Origin: Pseudomonadota bacterium
GTDB lineage: Bacteria > Pseudomonadota > Gammaproteobacteria > Steroidobacterales > Steroidobacteraceae
Length of the DNA stretch: 55,988 nucleotides
Assembly (NCBI GenBank): GCA_021816775.1
Contig: JAKAXA010000020.1
Span: 1-55,988 of the forward strand
Direction: 5' to 3'
Shown here: positions 1-8,693 of the stretch, piece after piece
How the letters are laid out: each line of letters begins with the position of its first letter
Position numbering within the stretch: the first letter of the stretch is position 1
Made by a program: the position numbers and the translations under genes
The notes under the pieces: generated by a model
What the model was told of the DNA's origin: nothing
The model's database searches: none
The model's input: the letters and a program-made list of their open reading frames with translations, nothing else

Positions 1-147
1 GCCGCCCTGGGCGAGCGCGGTGGAGCTCGCCACGCGCGGATCGCCGGCCGAGACGACCAGCACCCGGCGCGGCTCGGCCGAAAGCGCCGCGCACAGGCCC
101 GCGGCGCCCGCCCCGATCACCAGCACGTCGGTTTCAATCGTGCGCAT
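1..147 (-). CDS. nadB: L-aspartate oxidase, N-terminal 49 residues (cut by window edge)
   Basis: NadB oxidises L-aspartate to iminoaspartate, the first step of de novo NAD synthesis, with FAD as cofactor. The visible 49 residues begin MRTIETDVLVIGAG, the Rossmann/FAD-binding glycine motif. They end ALAQGG, which matches the start of the conserved stretch that follows the FAD motif in NadB. The ATG (complement of 145-147) lies 8 nt after the nadA stop, so nadA-nadB form one transcript read leftwards. NadA condenses the NadB product, so the pairing supports both calls. The rest of the gene lies outside the window. A related flavoprotein (succinate dehydrogenase/fumarate reductase family) is the only realistic alternative, and the nadA neighbour argues against it. 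Confidence 0.9.
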   Translation of the reverse strand, partial: MRTIETDVLVIGAGAAGLCAALSAEPRRVLVVSAGDPRVASSTALAQGG

Positions 148-155
148 CGCGCCGC

Positions 156-1130
156 TTACGCAAGCTCGAGCATGCGCGCCAGGGGCGCGCGCGCGCGCTC
201 GGCGAGCGCCGGGTCGATCTCGATCGCCCCGGTGAGGGTCTGCAGCGCGGCGGCAACTCGCTCGAGCGTGGTGGCCTTCATGTGCCGGCACAGGTTGCAG
301 GGGCGCAGGAACGTGATCTGCGGGCACTCCATGGCGATGTTGTCGGCCATCGCGCACTCGGTGAGCAGCATCGCGCGCGGCGGGCGGCGCTCGCGCAGGT
401 ACGCCGCCATGGCGCCCGTGGAGCCGACGAAGTCCGCCTCGGCCTGCACCTCCTCCGGGCACTCCGGGTGCGCGAGCACCGTCGCGCCGGAGCTCTCTCG
501 GTAGCTGCGGATCTCGGCCGGGCGAAAGCGCGTGTGCACCTCGCATTGCCCGCCCCAGGCGATCACATCGACACCGGTCTCGCGCGCCACGTACCCGGCG
601 AGGTGCTGATCGGGCAGCATGATCACCCGCGGGACGCCCAGCGCGCGCACGATGCGCAGGGCATTCGCGGAGGTGCAGCAGACGTCCACCTCGGCTTTGA
701 CCGCCGCCGAGGTATTGACGTAGGCGACGGCCGGCACGCCCGGCAGGCACTCGCGGATGCCGCGCACCGAGGCGGCGCTGATCGAGTCCGCGAGCGAGCA
801 GCCCGCCTCGCTCGAGGGCAGCAGCACGCATTTGTCGGGACAGAGGAGCTTGACCGTCTCGGCCATGAAGCGCACGCCGCACACCACGATGGTGCGCGCC
901 GGCGAGGCGAGCGCGAACTCGGCCATCGCGAGGGAGTCGCCGGTGAAGTCCGCGACGCCCGCGCTCACCAGCGGCACCTGGTAGTTGTGCGCAACCACCG
1001 CGGCGTCGCGCTCGGCCTTGAGGGCCTGGATGCGCTCGATGAGCGGGGCGGCGAGGGCGATCTCGGCCGGCGGCAACACTCGGGCGAGGCGGGCGCGGAG
1101 CGCCGCGTCGCGATCCGGGACGGTGTTCAT
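156..1130 (-). CDS. nadA: quinolinate synthase A
   Basis: NadA condenses iminoaspartate with dihydroxyacetone phosphate to quinolinate, using an oxygen-labile 4Fe-4S cluster. The protein has 324 residues. Likely cluster ligands are C111 (in EAGCSLADS), C196 (in WGGQCEVH) and C281 (in PCNLCRHMK). The substrate-site motif AHNYQ lies near residue 47 and HPEC near 221. The open frame extends further upstream, but MNTVPDRD at 1130 is the natural start because the extra N-terminal stretch is arginine-rich and non-conserved. It is first in an operon with nadB. A perfect dyad lies 45 bp upstream, between nadA and a divergent FNR-like regulator gene, and could link this oxygen-sensitive enzyme to oxygen sensing (inference). 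Confidence 0.96.
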   Translation of the reverse strand: MNTVPDRDAALRARLARVLPPAEIALAAPLIERIQALKAERDAAVVAHNYQVPLVSAGVADFTGDSLAMAEFALASPARTIVVCGVRFMAETVKLLCPDKCVLLPSSEAGCSLADSISAASVRGIRECLPGVPAVAYVNTSAAVKAEVDVCCTSANALRIVRALGVPRVIMLPDQHLAGYVARETGVDVIAWGGQCEVHTRFRPAEIRSYRESSGATVLAHPECPEEVQAEADFVGSTGAMAAYLRERRPPRAMLLTECAMADNIAMECPQITFLRPCNLCRHMKATTLERVAAALQTLTGAIEIDPALAERARAPLARMLELA

Positions 1131-1174
1131 GCGCGAGCGATCATGCCCGAGGGCCCGGCGGCGGCGTAGCCGCA

Positions 1175-1194
1175 AAACTGACGAATATCAGTTT
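1175..1194. promoter_or_regulatory. 20-bp perfect dyad between nadA and fnr
   Basis: AAACTGA (1175-1181), a 6-nt spacer and TCAGTTT (1188-1194) form a perfect inverted repeat in the divergent nadA/fnr intergenic region. The core, CTGAC-GAAT-ATCAG, has the spacing of an FNR/CRP-family box (TTGAT-N4-ATCAA) with changed outer bases. It lies 45 bp before the nadA start and 84 bp before the fnr start, so it could serve either gene. The binding protein is not known. Confidence 0.5.
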
Positions 1195-1277
1195 CTCTTG
1201 ACGGCCGGGGCTTGGTGCCGGCCGCTATTGCGGAAATTCCCTATATCTGATCCGCGCCGCCATGCTAACTTTTGTCA

Positions 1278-1961
1278 ATGCACACACTAGACCGTACCCG
1301 ACTGCGTGGTGTTTCGAGCACCGAAACCGATTGCGCCGCCTGCCCGGCCTCGCGCCGCTGCTGGGGCGATGTCCTGCCGCTGCCCACCGAAGCCGTGCAC
1401 GCACGGCGCGAGCCGCCGCTCGAGCGCGGCGCGCGGCTCATCGAGCAGGGCGAGCCGCCGGCGCTCTACATCGTGGCGACCGGGTGTCTGGTGCTCAGGG
1501 TGAGCCTGCCGGACGGCTCGCAGCGGGTGGTGGGTCTGCGCCTGCCGGGCGAGCTGGTGGGCCTGGAGAGCTACGCGCGCGGTGCGCAGGTCTATGCCGC
1601 CCAGGCGGCCACCGCGAGCGCGGTGTGCCGGCTGCGCCTGCCGCCGGCCGGCTCGGGCACCACCCACGGGGCGCTGCTCGAGCGGCTGCTGCTGAAGAGC
1701 GCCGCACAGCCCGAGCGCGCGGCCGCGCCCTGGGCGGGACTGCCGGCCGTCGAGCGCGTCGCCGCGTTCATCGAGAATTACAGCCAGCGGGCGCAGCTGT
1801 CCGCGCGCGACGATCCGTTCAAGCTGCCCCTCACCCGCGCCGACATCGGCTCCTACCTCGGCCTCGCGCCCGAGACGGTGGTGCGCGCCCTCGGGCACCT
1901 GAGCCAGGCGCAGCGCCTGGCGGTGCGCGGGCGCACCGTGCGCCTCGGCGGCCCCGGCTGA
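1278..1961 (+). CDS. fnr: FNR-type Crp-family transcription regulator with 4Fe-4S cysteines
   Basis: A global oxygen-responsive regulator by family. The 227-residue protein has the FNR cysteine pattern C19-x2-C22-x5-C28 near the N-terminus and a fourth cysteine, C117, in the cyclic-nucleotide-binding-like domain. These are the spacing and positions of the four cluster ligands of E. coli FNR. The C-terminal helix-turn-helix reads DIGSYLGLAPETVVRALG. E199 and R203 match the two FNR residues that contact the G:C pair, but the residue matching FNR Ser212 is V202, so the half-site may differ from TTGAT. I chose ATG 1278; a TTG two codons earlier is the alternative. It is divergent from nadA. Confidence is high for the family and moderate for strict FNR orthology. 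Confidence 0.88.
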   Translation: MHTLDRTRLRGVSSTETDCAACPASRRCWGDVLPLPTEAVHARREPPLERGARLIEQGEPPALYIVATGCLVLRVSLPDGSQRVVGLRLPGELVGLESYARGAQVYAAQAATASAVCRLRLPPAGSGTTHGALLERLLLKSAAQPERAAAPWAGLPAVERVAAFIENYSQRAQLSARDDPFKLPLTRADIGSYLGLAPETVVRALGHLSQAQRLAVRGRTVRLGGPG

Positions 1962-2404
1962 GCCCCCGCGCAGGCCAGGCCCCCGGACAATCTGTTTTCG
2001 GGATCGATCAGGGAGGCGGCCTTGAGCGTGACTCAAAAGCCGCGATCTCAGGGAGCCCGTCCGGAGCATTCGCCGCCTCGCGCGTGATGGCGCCAGGCAC
2101 AGCCGGGAGCAGAGCCGCACCCTTCGCGCCTGCGGCGCAGCGCGTAAACGCTGGGTTCGCTGCGCGGTGACGTGCCTCGAGGGCGGCCCTGCAGAGGCCC
2201 GCTTCTTCTGCCTCGTCACCCGTGCGGCCACAGGGCTCGACGACCGGTAGGGGTCATGCTTGCCGGCGGCCACACGGGCGCTTCAGATCGGGAAGCCCCG
2301 CTCGGCGGTTTAGCCTGCGGGGCACGAATGACGACGGTGGCGCTTACGTCAAAAGATCATCCCCGCGCCTGACCGGCGGACGCGGGCAGGTATAATCGCG
2401 CCGC
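1962..2404. other. intergenic region fnr-kbl, no gene recognised
   Basis: This 443-bp stretch holds only short open frames without family features. A possible stem-loop, GCCCCGC (2295-2301) with GCGGGGC (2317-2323), is visible. A promoter-like sequence lies at the right end just before kbl. Nothing else stands out. Confidence 0.5.
2369..2396 (+). promoter_or_regulatory. putative kbl promoter, possibly giving a leaderless mRNA
   Basis: CTGACC (2369-2374), a 16-nt spacer and a consensus TATAAT (2391-2396). The kbl ATG is at 2405, only 8 nt after the -10 box, and no Shine-Dalgarno sequence fits in between. The transcript would therefore start at or beside the start codon. The -35 match is only 4 of 6 and the spacer is 1 nt short. 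Confidence 0.5.
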
Positions 2405-3592
2405 ATGATGCCCCAACTGATCGAGCGGCTGCGCTCAGAGCTCAAGGGCCTGAGGGAGCAGGGCCTGTACAAGAACGAGCGGGTGCTCTCAGGCCCGCAG
2501 GGCGGCCGGGTCGAGACCGGCGGACGCGAGGTCGTGAACCTCTGCGCCAACAACTACCTCGGCCTCGCCAGCGATGCGCAGGTGCGCCAGGCGGCCCACG
2601 AGGCGCTCGAGCGCTACGGCTTCGGCATGGCCTCGGTGCGCTTCATCTGCGGCACCCAGACCGTGCACAAGGCGCTCGAGCGGCGCCTGAGCGAGTTCCT
2701 CGGCACCGAGGATGCGATCCTCTACTCCTCCTGCTTCGATGCCAACGGCGGGCTGTTCGAGACGCTGCTCGATGAGCGCGACGCCGTGATCTCCGATGCG
2801 CTCAACCACGCGAGCATCATCGACGGCATTCGCCTGTGCAAGGCCGAGCGGCTGCGCTACGCCAACAACGACATGGGCGAGCTCGAGGAGTGCCTCAAGC
2901 GCGCCGCCGGGGCACGCACCCGCCTCATCGCCACCGACGGGGTGTTCTCCATGGACGGCACGATCGCCAACCTCCAGGGCATCTGCGAGCTCGCCGACCG
3001 CTATGACGCGCTGGTCATGGTGGATGACTCGCACGCCACGGGGTTCATGGGCGAGCACGGCCGCGGCACGCCCGAGCACTGCGGCGTCGCCGAGCGCATC
3101 GACATCCTCACCGGCACCCTCGGCAAGGCCCTCGGCGGGGCGAGCGGCGGGTACATCGCCTCGCGCGCCGAGGTCATCGAGTGGCTGCGCCAGCGCTCGC
3201 GGCCGTACCTCTTCTCCAACAGCATCCCGCCGGTGGTGGCCGCCGCGGGGCTGCGCGTCCTCGATCTGCTCAGGGAGCGGCCCGAGCTGCGCGCACGCGT
3301 GCACGAGAACGCGCGCTATTTCCGCGCCGGACTCGAGCGGCTCGGCTTCACCGTCAAGCCCGGCGAGCATCCGATCATCCCGGTGATGATCGGCGATGCG
3401 GCGCTCGCCGCGCGCATGGCCGACCGCCTCCTCGAGCGCGGCGTCTACGTCATCGGGTTCTCGTATCCCGTGGTGCCGAAGGGCCAGGCGCGCATCCGCA
3501 CGCAGATGTCCGCAGCGCTGAGGCGCGCCGAGCTCGACACCGCGCTCGACGCCTTTGGCGCCGTGGGCCGTGAAATCGGAGTGATCCAGTAA
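2405..3592 (+). CDS. kbl: 2-amino-3-ketobutyrate CoA ligase (glycine C-acetyltransferase)
   Basis: Kbl cleaves 2-amino-3-ketobutyrate with CoA to glycine and acetyl-CoA, the second step of threonine degradation. The 395-residue PLP enzyme of the alpha-oxoamine synthase family has the expected length. K241 in [12 protein letters not shown] is the PLP lysine, and [11 protein letters not shown] carries the cofactor-binding aspartate and histidine. [10 protein letters not shown] near the N-terminus is typical. tdh follows 42 nt downstream, the usual kbl-tdh pair, which separates it from the related BioF and HemA enzymes. The first of two adjacent ATG codons is used as start; the second (2408) is equally possible. 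Confidence 0.97.
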   Translation: MMPQLIERLRSELKGLREQGLYKNERVLSGPQGGRVETGGREVVNLCANNYLGLASDAQVRQAAHEALERYGFGMASVRFICGTQTVHKALERRLSEFLGTEDAILYSSCFDANGGLFETLLDERDAVISDALNHASIIDGIRLCKAERLRYANNDMGELEECLKRAAGARTRLIATDGVFSMDGTIANLQGICELADRYDALVMVDDSHATGFMGEHGRGTPEHCGVAERIDILTGTLGKALGGASGGYIASRAEVIEWLRQRSRPYLFSNSIPPVVAAAGLRVLDLLRERPELRARVHENARYFRAGLERLGFTVKPGEHPIIPVMIGDAALAARMADRLLERGVYVIGFSYPVVPKGQARIRTQMSAALRRAELDTALDAFGAVGREIGVIQ

Positions 3593-3594
3593 AC

Positions 3595-3618
3595 AACCCG
3601 CGACTGAAGTCGCGGGTT
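3595..3618 (+). terminator. strong hairpin between kbl and tdh (attenuator-like)
   Basis: AACCCGCGACT (3595-3605) pairs perfectly with AGTCGCGGGTT (3608-3618), an 11-bp GC-rich helix. Only TTTCC follows, so the U-tract of a strong intrinsic terminator is missing. It sits immediately after the kbl stop and 16 nt before the tdh start. It may stabilise the kbl message or lower tdh transcription rather than end it. Confidence 0.45.
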
Positions 3619-3634
3619 TCCTCGCGGAGACTCT

Positions 3635-4666
3635 ATGAAAGCGCTGGTCAAGAAGGAAGCCGCCCCCGGCATCTGGCTCGAGGACATCCCCGAGCCGAGG
3701 ATCGGCCCCAACGATGTGCTCATCAAGATCGCCAAGACCGCGATCTGCGGCACGGACATGCACATCTACAACTGGGACGCCTGGGCGCGCAAGACCATCC
3801 CGGTGCCCATGGCCGTCGGCCACGAGTACTGCGGCCGGGTGATCGAGGTGGGCTCGGAAGTGCGCGGCATCGCCGTCGGCGACCGCGTCTCGGGCGAGGG
3901 GCACATCACCTGCGGGCACTGCCGCAACTGCCGCGCCGGGCGGCGCCACCTGTGCCGCAACACCGTCGGGGTGGGGGTGAACCGCCCCGGGGCGTTCGCC
4001 GAGTACCTGGCGATCCCGGCCGACAACGCCTTCAAGCTGCCGGACTCCGTGAGCGATGACATCGCCTCGATCCTCGACCCGTTCGGCAACGCCACGCACA
4101 CCGCGTTGGCGTTCAGCATGGTCGGCGAGGACGTGCTCATCACCGGGGCCGGCCCGATCGGCGTCATGGCGGTGGCCATCGCCCGCTTCGTCGGCGCGCG
4201 CCACGTCGTCATCACCGACGTCAACGACTACCGGCTGGAGCTCGCGCACCGGATGGGCGCGACGCGCACCGTGAACGTGCAGCGCGAGACCCTCGATCAG
4301 ACCATGCGCGATCTGGCCATGCAGGAGGGCTTCGACGTCGGGCTCGAGATGTCGGGCAACGCCGCCGCGTTCCGCGACCTGCTGCGCACCATGCACCACG
4401 GCGGCTCGGTGGCCATCCTCGGCATCCCGCCCGAGGAGACCGCGATCGACTGGAACCAGGTGATCTTCAAGGGGCTCACCCTGAAGGGCATCTACGGACG
4501 GGAGATGTTCGAGACCTGGTACAAAATGGCGAGCCTGCTGCAAAGCGGGCTCGATCTGAAGCCCGTCATCACCCATCACCTGCCCATCCAGGACTACCTG
4601 GAGGCGTTCTCGATCATGGGGTCGGGCCGCTCGGGCAAGGTCATCCTCGACTGGCAGTCGCTCTGA
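3635..4666 (+). CDS. tdh: L-threonine 3-dehydrogenase
   Basis: Tdh oxidises threonine with NAD+ to 2-amino-3-ketobutyrate, the substrate of the upstream Kbl. At 343 residues it aligns almost position for position with the E. coli enzyme: catalytic zinc ligands C38, H63 and E64 ([20 protein letters not shown]) and structural zinc ligands C93, C96, C99 and C107. The Rossmann glycine motif ([11 protein letters not shown]) follows at about 170. The start is the ATG 16 nt after a strong hairpin, with a GAG ribosome-binding core. Enzymes of the medium-chain dehydrogenase family are diverse, but the motif set and the kbl partner make this call firm. Confidence 0.97.
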   Translation: MKALVKKEAAPGIWLEDIPEPRIGPNDVLIKIAKTAICGTDMHIYNWDAWARKTIPVPMAVGHEYCGRVIEVGSEVRGIAVGDRVSGEGHITCGHCRNCRAGRRHLCRNTVGVGVNRPGAFAEYLAIPADNAFKLPDSVSDDIASILDPFGNATHTALAFSMVGEDVLITGAGPIGVMAVAIARFVGARHVVITDVNDYRLELAHRMGATRTVNVQRETLDQTMRDLAMQEGFDVGLEMSGNAAAFRDLLRTMHHGGSVAILGIPPEETAIDWNQVIFKGLTLKGIYGREMFETWYKMASLLQSGLDLKPVITHHLPIQDYLEAFSIMGSGRSGKVILDWQSL

Positions 4667-4694
4667 GCGCCGCGGCGCGCGAGCGCCGAGCGGC

Positions 4695-6545
4695 CTAGCG
4701 ATCGAGCGCGCCGCAGAAGCAGTACGCGAAGAGCTGGCCGCGCCGCCCGAAGCGCAGCAGCGTCTCGAGCTGGCGCGCGTAGGGGCGCAGCGGCCCCTCG
4801 AACCTCGAGAGGCCCCCGATGTGCAGCAGCTGCGGCCCGAACACGGACACCGCCTGCGCGGCCGCCCGCGTCTGCGCCCGCTGCAGCAGCTGCTGCGCCC
4901 AGGAGAGGTGCGGATGCAGGAACTGCACGCGGTAGCGTGTGATCTTGGCGAGCCCCGCCGCGGCCCGCACCGCATCCTCGAGCGTGCCCAGGTGATCGAC
5001 CAGCCCCACCCCGAGCGCCGCCTGGCCGGCCCACACGCGGCCCTGGCCGATGGCGTTGACCGCCGCGTCGCTCATGTGGCGCCCGCTTGCCACGCGCGCG
5101 ACGAATTGCGCATAGCCGCGGTCGATCTCCGCGCGGATGAGCAGCTGCGATTCGGCATTGAGCGGCTGGCCGATCGACATCTGTCCGGCGAGCGGCGTCG
5201 TGCCCACCCCGTCGCTGGTGATGCCGAGCTTGCCGAGCGCCTGCTTGAACGTCGGGATGAGCGCGAAGATGCCGATCGAGCCGGTGATCGTCGCGGGGCT
5301 GGCAAAGATCTCGTTGGCGGGCGCGGCGATGTAGTAGCCGCCGGAGGCGGCGAGGTCGCCCATCGAGACCACCACCGGCTTGCCGCTCGCGCGCAGCGCC
5401 ACCAGCGCGTGATAGATCTGCTCGGCCGCGGCGACGCTGCCGCCGGGGCTGTCGATGCGCAGCACCACCGCCTTGATCCGCTTGTCGAAGCGCGCCGCGC
5501 GGATCAGCCGCGAGAGCGAGTCCCCGCCGATCACCCCGGGGGGCTGATCCCCATCGAGGATGTCCCCGGAGGCGACGATCACCCCGATGCGCCCCTCACT
5601 GCCGCTCGCGCGCTGCTCGCGGCGCACGATATCGGCATAGGCCTGGGCGGAGATGGCGTTGAACGAGCCGCGCTTGTTGGCCCCGACCAGTTGGATCACG
5701 CGCTGCTCGAACTGCTGCTGGTTGGCGAGCGCGGTGACCAGGTGCGCCTTCAGGGCGACCTCGGCGGCGTTGCCGTCCGCGGCGGTGACCGTCTTCGGCA
5801 GCGAGGCGACGTAGCTGGCGATCGCCCCTGCGGGCAGCGCGCGCGCGGCGGTGACCTGGCGCTGATAGGTCGACCAGAGCGTATCGAGATAGGCGACGCT
5901 CTGCTTGCGGTCGGCCTTGGACATGTCCTGGCGGGTGAAGATCTCCACCGCGCTCTTGAACTTGCCGACACGGAATACGTGCACGTTGATGCCGAGCTTC
6001 TTCAAGAGCCCGGCGAAGTACAGCTCGTACTGCCCGAAGCCCCGGATCAGCACGTAGCCGGACGGGTCGAGGTAGATGCGCGTGGCGTGGGCCGCGACGA
6101 AGTACTGATCCTGGTTGAAGTCGCTGCCGTAGGCGAACACCGGCTTGCCGCTGGCGCGGAACACCGCCACCGCGCGCGCGAGCTCCTCGAGCTCCGGCAG
6201 CCCGGCGTTGTCCATGTCGTCGAGGTCGAGCACCAGGACGCGGATCCGATCGTCCTTGGCTGCCGCGCGGATCGCATCGACGAGGCTCCACAGCAGCGTT
6301 TCCTGCACGCCCTCGCCCTGGGCGTTCTCGATGACCCGCTCGACCGGATCGCCGGTGAGCTGCTCGACGAGGCGGCCCTGCGGGGCCACCACGAGCGCCG
6401 CGCGCTCGGGCACGCTCGGGGTCGACTCGTGCAGCACGCCGATGAGGAAGCCGGCAATCGCCAGCAGCAGCAGCAGGGTCAGCACCTTGCGCAGCGCATC
6501 CAGGCCGCGCCACACCCCGAGCAGGAACTTGCGCACGGAGGCCAC
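4695..6545 (-). CDS. sppA: signal peptide peptidase SppA (67-kDa type)
   Basis: An inner-membrane serine protease that degrades cleaved signal peptides. The 616-residue length matches the long, tandem-domain form of E. coli. A single membrane segment lies at about residues 21-38 near the basic N-terminus. The catalytic lysine is K197 (GKFKSAVE) in the first domain and the nucleophile is S401 (LAASGGYY) in the second. The start is a GTG 11 nt after the rplS stop, so it appears to be the last gene of the rpsP-rimM-trmD-rplS operon. It converges with tdh. This ribosomal-operon position is not the E. coli arrangement. Confidence 0.95.
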   Translation of the reverse strand: MASVRKFLLGVWRGLDALRKVLTLLLLLAIAGFLIGVLHESTPSVPERAALVVAPQGRLVEQLTGDPVERVIENAQGEGVQETLLWSLVDAIRAAAKDDRIRVLVLDLDDMDNAGLPELEELARAVAVFRASGKPVFAYGSDFNQDQYFVAAHATRIYLDPSGYVLIRGFGQYELYFAGLLKKLGINVHVFRVGKFKSAVEIFTRQDMSKADRKQSVAYLDTLWSTYQRQVTAARALPAGAIASYVASLPKTVTAADGNAAEVALKAHLVTALANQQQFEQRVIQLVGANKRGSFNAISAQAYADIVRREQRASGSEGRIGVIVASGDILDGDQPPGVIGGDSLSRLIRAARFDKRIKAVVLRIDSPGGSVAAAEQIYHALVALRASGKPVVVSMGDLAASGGYYIAAPANEIFASPATITGSIGIFALIPTFKQALGKLGITSDGVGTTPLAGQMSIGQPLNAESQLLIRAEIDRGYAQFVARVASGRHMSDAAVNAIGQGRVWAGQAALGVGLVDHLGTLEDAVRAAAGLAKITRYRVQFLHPHLSWAQQLLQRAQTRAAAQAVSVFGPQLLHIGGLSRFEGPLRPYARQLETLLRFGRRGQLFAYCFCGALDR

Positions 6546-6556
6546 GGGCGCGCCGG

Positions 6557-6901
6557 TCAGATCTTCTCCTCGATCCTCGCGGCCTTGCCCGAGCGTTCAC
6601 GCAGGTAGTAGAGCTTGGCGCGGCGCACCTGGCCGCGGCGCTTGACGCTGATGTCGCTGATCGAGGGGCTGTAGGTCTGGAAGACGCGCTCGACGCCCTC
6701 GCCGTGGGAGATCTTGCGCACCGTGAACGAGGAGTTCAGGCCCCGGTTGCTGCGCGCGATCACCACGCCCTCGTAGGCCTGCACGCGCTCGCGCTCGCCC
6801 TCGACCACCTTCACCTGCACGACCACGGTGTCGCCGGGCTTGAAGTCCGGCACCTTGCGGGTCATGCGCTCTTTCTCGAGTTGTTGAATGACATTGCTCA
6901 T
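6557..6901 (-). CDS. rplS: 50S ribosomal protein L19
   Basis: L19 sits at the 30S-50S interface. The 114-residue protein, starting [11 protein letters not shown], has the usual length and the conserved [24 protein letters not shown] and [12 protein letters not shown] blocks. The ATG is 4 nt after the trmD stop, within the rpsP-rimM-trmD-rplS operon. A longer frame exists upstream but overlaps trmD, so the internal ATG is used. Confidence 0.98.
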   Translation of the reverse strand: MSNVIQQLEKERMTRKVPDFKPGDTVVVQVKVVEGERERVQAYEGVVIARSNRGLNSSFTVRKISHGEGVERVFQTYSPSISDISVKRRGQVRRAKLYYLRERSGKAARIEEKI

Positions 6902-6905
6902 GGTC

Positions 6906-7661
6906 TCATCCTCGCTCGTCCCCGTCCGCCTCTGCGGCCAGGAGTTCATTCAGTAACCGCTGCGCCTCGGGCGCCAGGGAGCGCCCGAGGAGCAGATCCG
7001 GGCGGCGCTGCCAGGTGCGCCTCACCGCCTGCGCGAGGCGCCAGCGCTCGATGTCGGCATGATTGCCCGACCGCAGCACCTTCGGCACCTCCAGGCCCTC
7101 GAACACTTCCGGCCGCGTGTAGTGCGGCCAGTCGAGCAGCCCGTGCGAAAACGAGTCGCACTCGCTCGAGCGCTCGTCCCCGAGCACTCCCGGCAGGAGG
7201 CGCGCGACCGCGTCGATCACCGTCAACGCCGCCAGCTCTCCGCCCGAGAGCACGTAATCCCCGATCGACAGCTCCCGGTCGATGCCGAGCTCGATCACCC
7301 GCTCATCCAGGCCCTCGTAGCGGCCCGCCACGAGCACCAGTCCCGCCCGCGCGGCCAGCTCCCGGGCCTGCGCCTGGGTGAAGCGCTCGCCCTGCGCCGA
7401 GAGGCACACCCGCGGGCTGCCCGCCGGCAGCCGCGCCGCCGCCGCGCGGATGGCCGCGAGCATCGGCTCGGGCTTGAGCACCATCCCGGGGCCGCCGCCG
7501 TAGGGCCGGTCATCCACCGTGCGATGCGGATCGCGGGTGTGATCCCGCGGGTCCTCCGTGCCCACCGCGAGCCGCCCGCTCTCGAGCGCACGGCCCAGCA
7601 CCCCGAACTCGAGCGCCCCGCGGATCATCTGCGGAAACAGCGTGACCACTTCGATCTTCAT
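6906..7661 (-). CDS. trmD: tRNA (guanine-37-N1)-methyltransferase
   Basis: TrmD methylates G37 next to the anticodon using S-adenosylmethionine and helps prevent frameshifting. The 251-residue protein starts [12 protein letters not shown]. It has the SPOUT-fold trefoil-knot motifs: RPYGGGPGM near 60, [11 protein letters not shown] near 115 and [14 protein letters not shown] near 133. The upstream continuation of the frame is rimM read out of phase, so the ATG at 7661 is the start. It lies between rimM and rplS in the conserved operon. Confidence 0.98.
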   Translation of the reverse strand: MKIEVVTLFPQMIRGALEFGVLGRALESGRLAVGTEDPRDHTRDPHRTVDDRPYGGGPGMVLKPEPMLAAIRAAAARLPAGSPRVCLSAQGERFTQAQARELAARAGLVLVAGRYEGLDERVIELGIDRELSIGDYVLSGGELAALTVIDAVARLLPGVLGDERSSECDSFSHGLLDWPHYTRPEVFEGLEVPKVLRSGNHADIERWRLAQAVRRTWQRRPDLLLGRSLAPEAQRLLNELLAAEADGDERG

Positions 7662-7695
7662 GGAACGCCCATCCGCGCACCGCCCGCGCCGGCGG

Positions 7696-8244
7696 CTATT
7701 GCAGCTCCGCCGGCCAATCCACCAGCACCCGGCGCGCCGCGAGGTCGACCTCGAGCAGATGCGTCGGGTCGGCCAGCACCCAGTGCTCCCGCTTCGTGCC
7801 GGGCGCGCCGGTGGCCTGCGGCTCACCGCGATCCTCCACCACCATGACGGCCCCCGCGGGCGCGTCGACGAAATACGCCACCGTGCCGAGCGCGCGGCCC
7901 TCGGTGTTCTCAACCGCGCAGCCGATCAGGTCCGCGCAGTAGTACTGACGCGCGCCGGCCGGCGGCAGCGCGCTGCGCTCGACCTCGATCACCGCGCCGG
8001 TGAGCCGGGCCGCCGCGTCGCGATCCTCGATGCCCTCGAGCCGCGCCACCAGTCCCGCGCCGTGCACCCGGCCCTCGAGCACTCGCGCCGGCTGCCGCTC
8101 GCCCGCCGGGCGGCGCAGCTGCCACACGGCGTACTGCAGCAGCGCCTCGGGCGGATCGGTGTAGGACGACACGTGCACCCACCCGGCCAGAGCGAACGGC
8201 GCCCCGATGCGCCCGAGCTCGACCCAGAGGGAGCGGGCGTTCAA
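7696..8244 (-). CDS. rimM: ribosome maturation factor RimM
   Basis: RimM binds S19 and assists maturation of the 30S head. The 182-residue protein has the N-terminal motif [16 protein letters not shown], the [17 protein letters not shown] segment and the PRC-barrel part ([17 protein letters not shown]). The start is a TTG; no ATG or GTG lies in frame between it and the rpsP stop 23 nt upstream. A GGGG stretch precedes it as ribosome-binding core. It is second in the rpsP-rimM-trmD-rplS-sppA operon. Confidence 0.96.
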   Translation of the reverse strand: MNARSLWVELGRIGAPFALAGWVHVSSYTDPPEALLQYAVWQLRRPAGERQPARVLEGRVHGAGLVARLEGIEDRDAAARLTGAVIEVERSALPPAGARQYYCADLIGCAVENTEGRALGTVAYFVDAPAGAVMVVEDRGEPQATGAPGTKREHWVLADPTHLLEVDLAARRVLVDWPAELQ

Positions 8245-8267
8245 GGCAGGCCCCGCGCCCGCCGGGG

Positions 8268-8522
8268 TCAGGCCGTCGCCTGCTTCCGGTAGGACGCCAC
8301 CAGCGAGCGCACGCGCTCGGAAGGCTGTGCACCCTGCCCCACCCAGTAGTCGATCCGCGGCAGATCAAGCTTGAGCTTCAGCTCGCCGCGGTGGGCGATC
8401 GGGTTGAAGAACCCCACGCTCTCGAGGCTGGATCCGCCCTGGCGCTTGCGGCTGTCCGTCACCACGACGTGATAAAAGGGCTGATTTCGTGCCCCGCGTC
8501 GGGTCAGGCGAATGGTTACCAT
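8268..8522 (-). CDS. rpsP: 30S ribosomal protein S16
   Basis: S16 is an assembly protein of the 30S body. The 84-residue product has the conserved start VTIRLTRRG, the FYHVVVTDSRKRQGG block and a VGFFNP motif. It heads the rimM-trmD-rplS-sppA operon and lies 171 bp downstream of ffh on the same strand, the typical gammaproteobacterial order. The ATG at 8522 is used; the frame runs on upstream without conservation. Confidence 0.98.
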   Translation of the reverse strand: MVTIRLTRRGARNQPFYHVVVTDSRKRQGGSSLESVGFFNPIAHRGELKLKLDLPRIDYWVGQGAQPSERVRSLVASYRKQATA

Positions 8523-8589
8523 GGTCTTGTCGCTCTCACAGGTCCGATCCGGACGGGCCCGCGGCACCGCCCCTCAAAAAAGAGCGCGG

Positions 8590-8595
8590 ATTCTA
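8590..8595 (-). promoter_or_regulatory. possible -10 box for the rpsP operon
   Basis: Read on the minus strand, TAGAAT lies 68 nt before the rpsP ATG in the 171-bp ffh-rpsP gap, the most AT-rich spot in that gap. The -35 region (TTTCGG at 17 nt) is weak, so this is only a candidate. Confidence 0.3.
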
Positions 8596-8693
8596 CGGGC
8601 TTATTGCCGGGTCCGAAAGGGGCTTGCGGCATTTTTCGCGCTCCGAGGTCCCAGACGCCGCGCCGCCGCCCCCGGGAGCGGCCGCAGCGCGAG

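Noticed and set aside
2489-4975. 828-codon minus-strand open frame over kbl and tdh
   Set aside because: Shadow frame: Asp/His/Arg-rich with no motifs, antisense to two clearly conserved enzymes.
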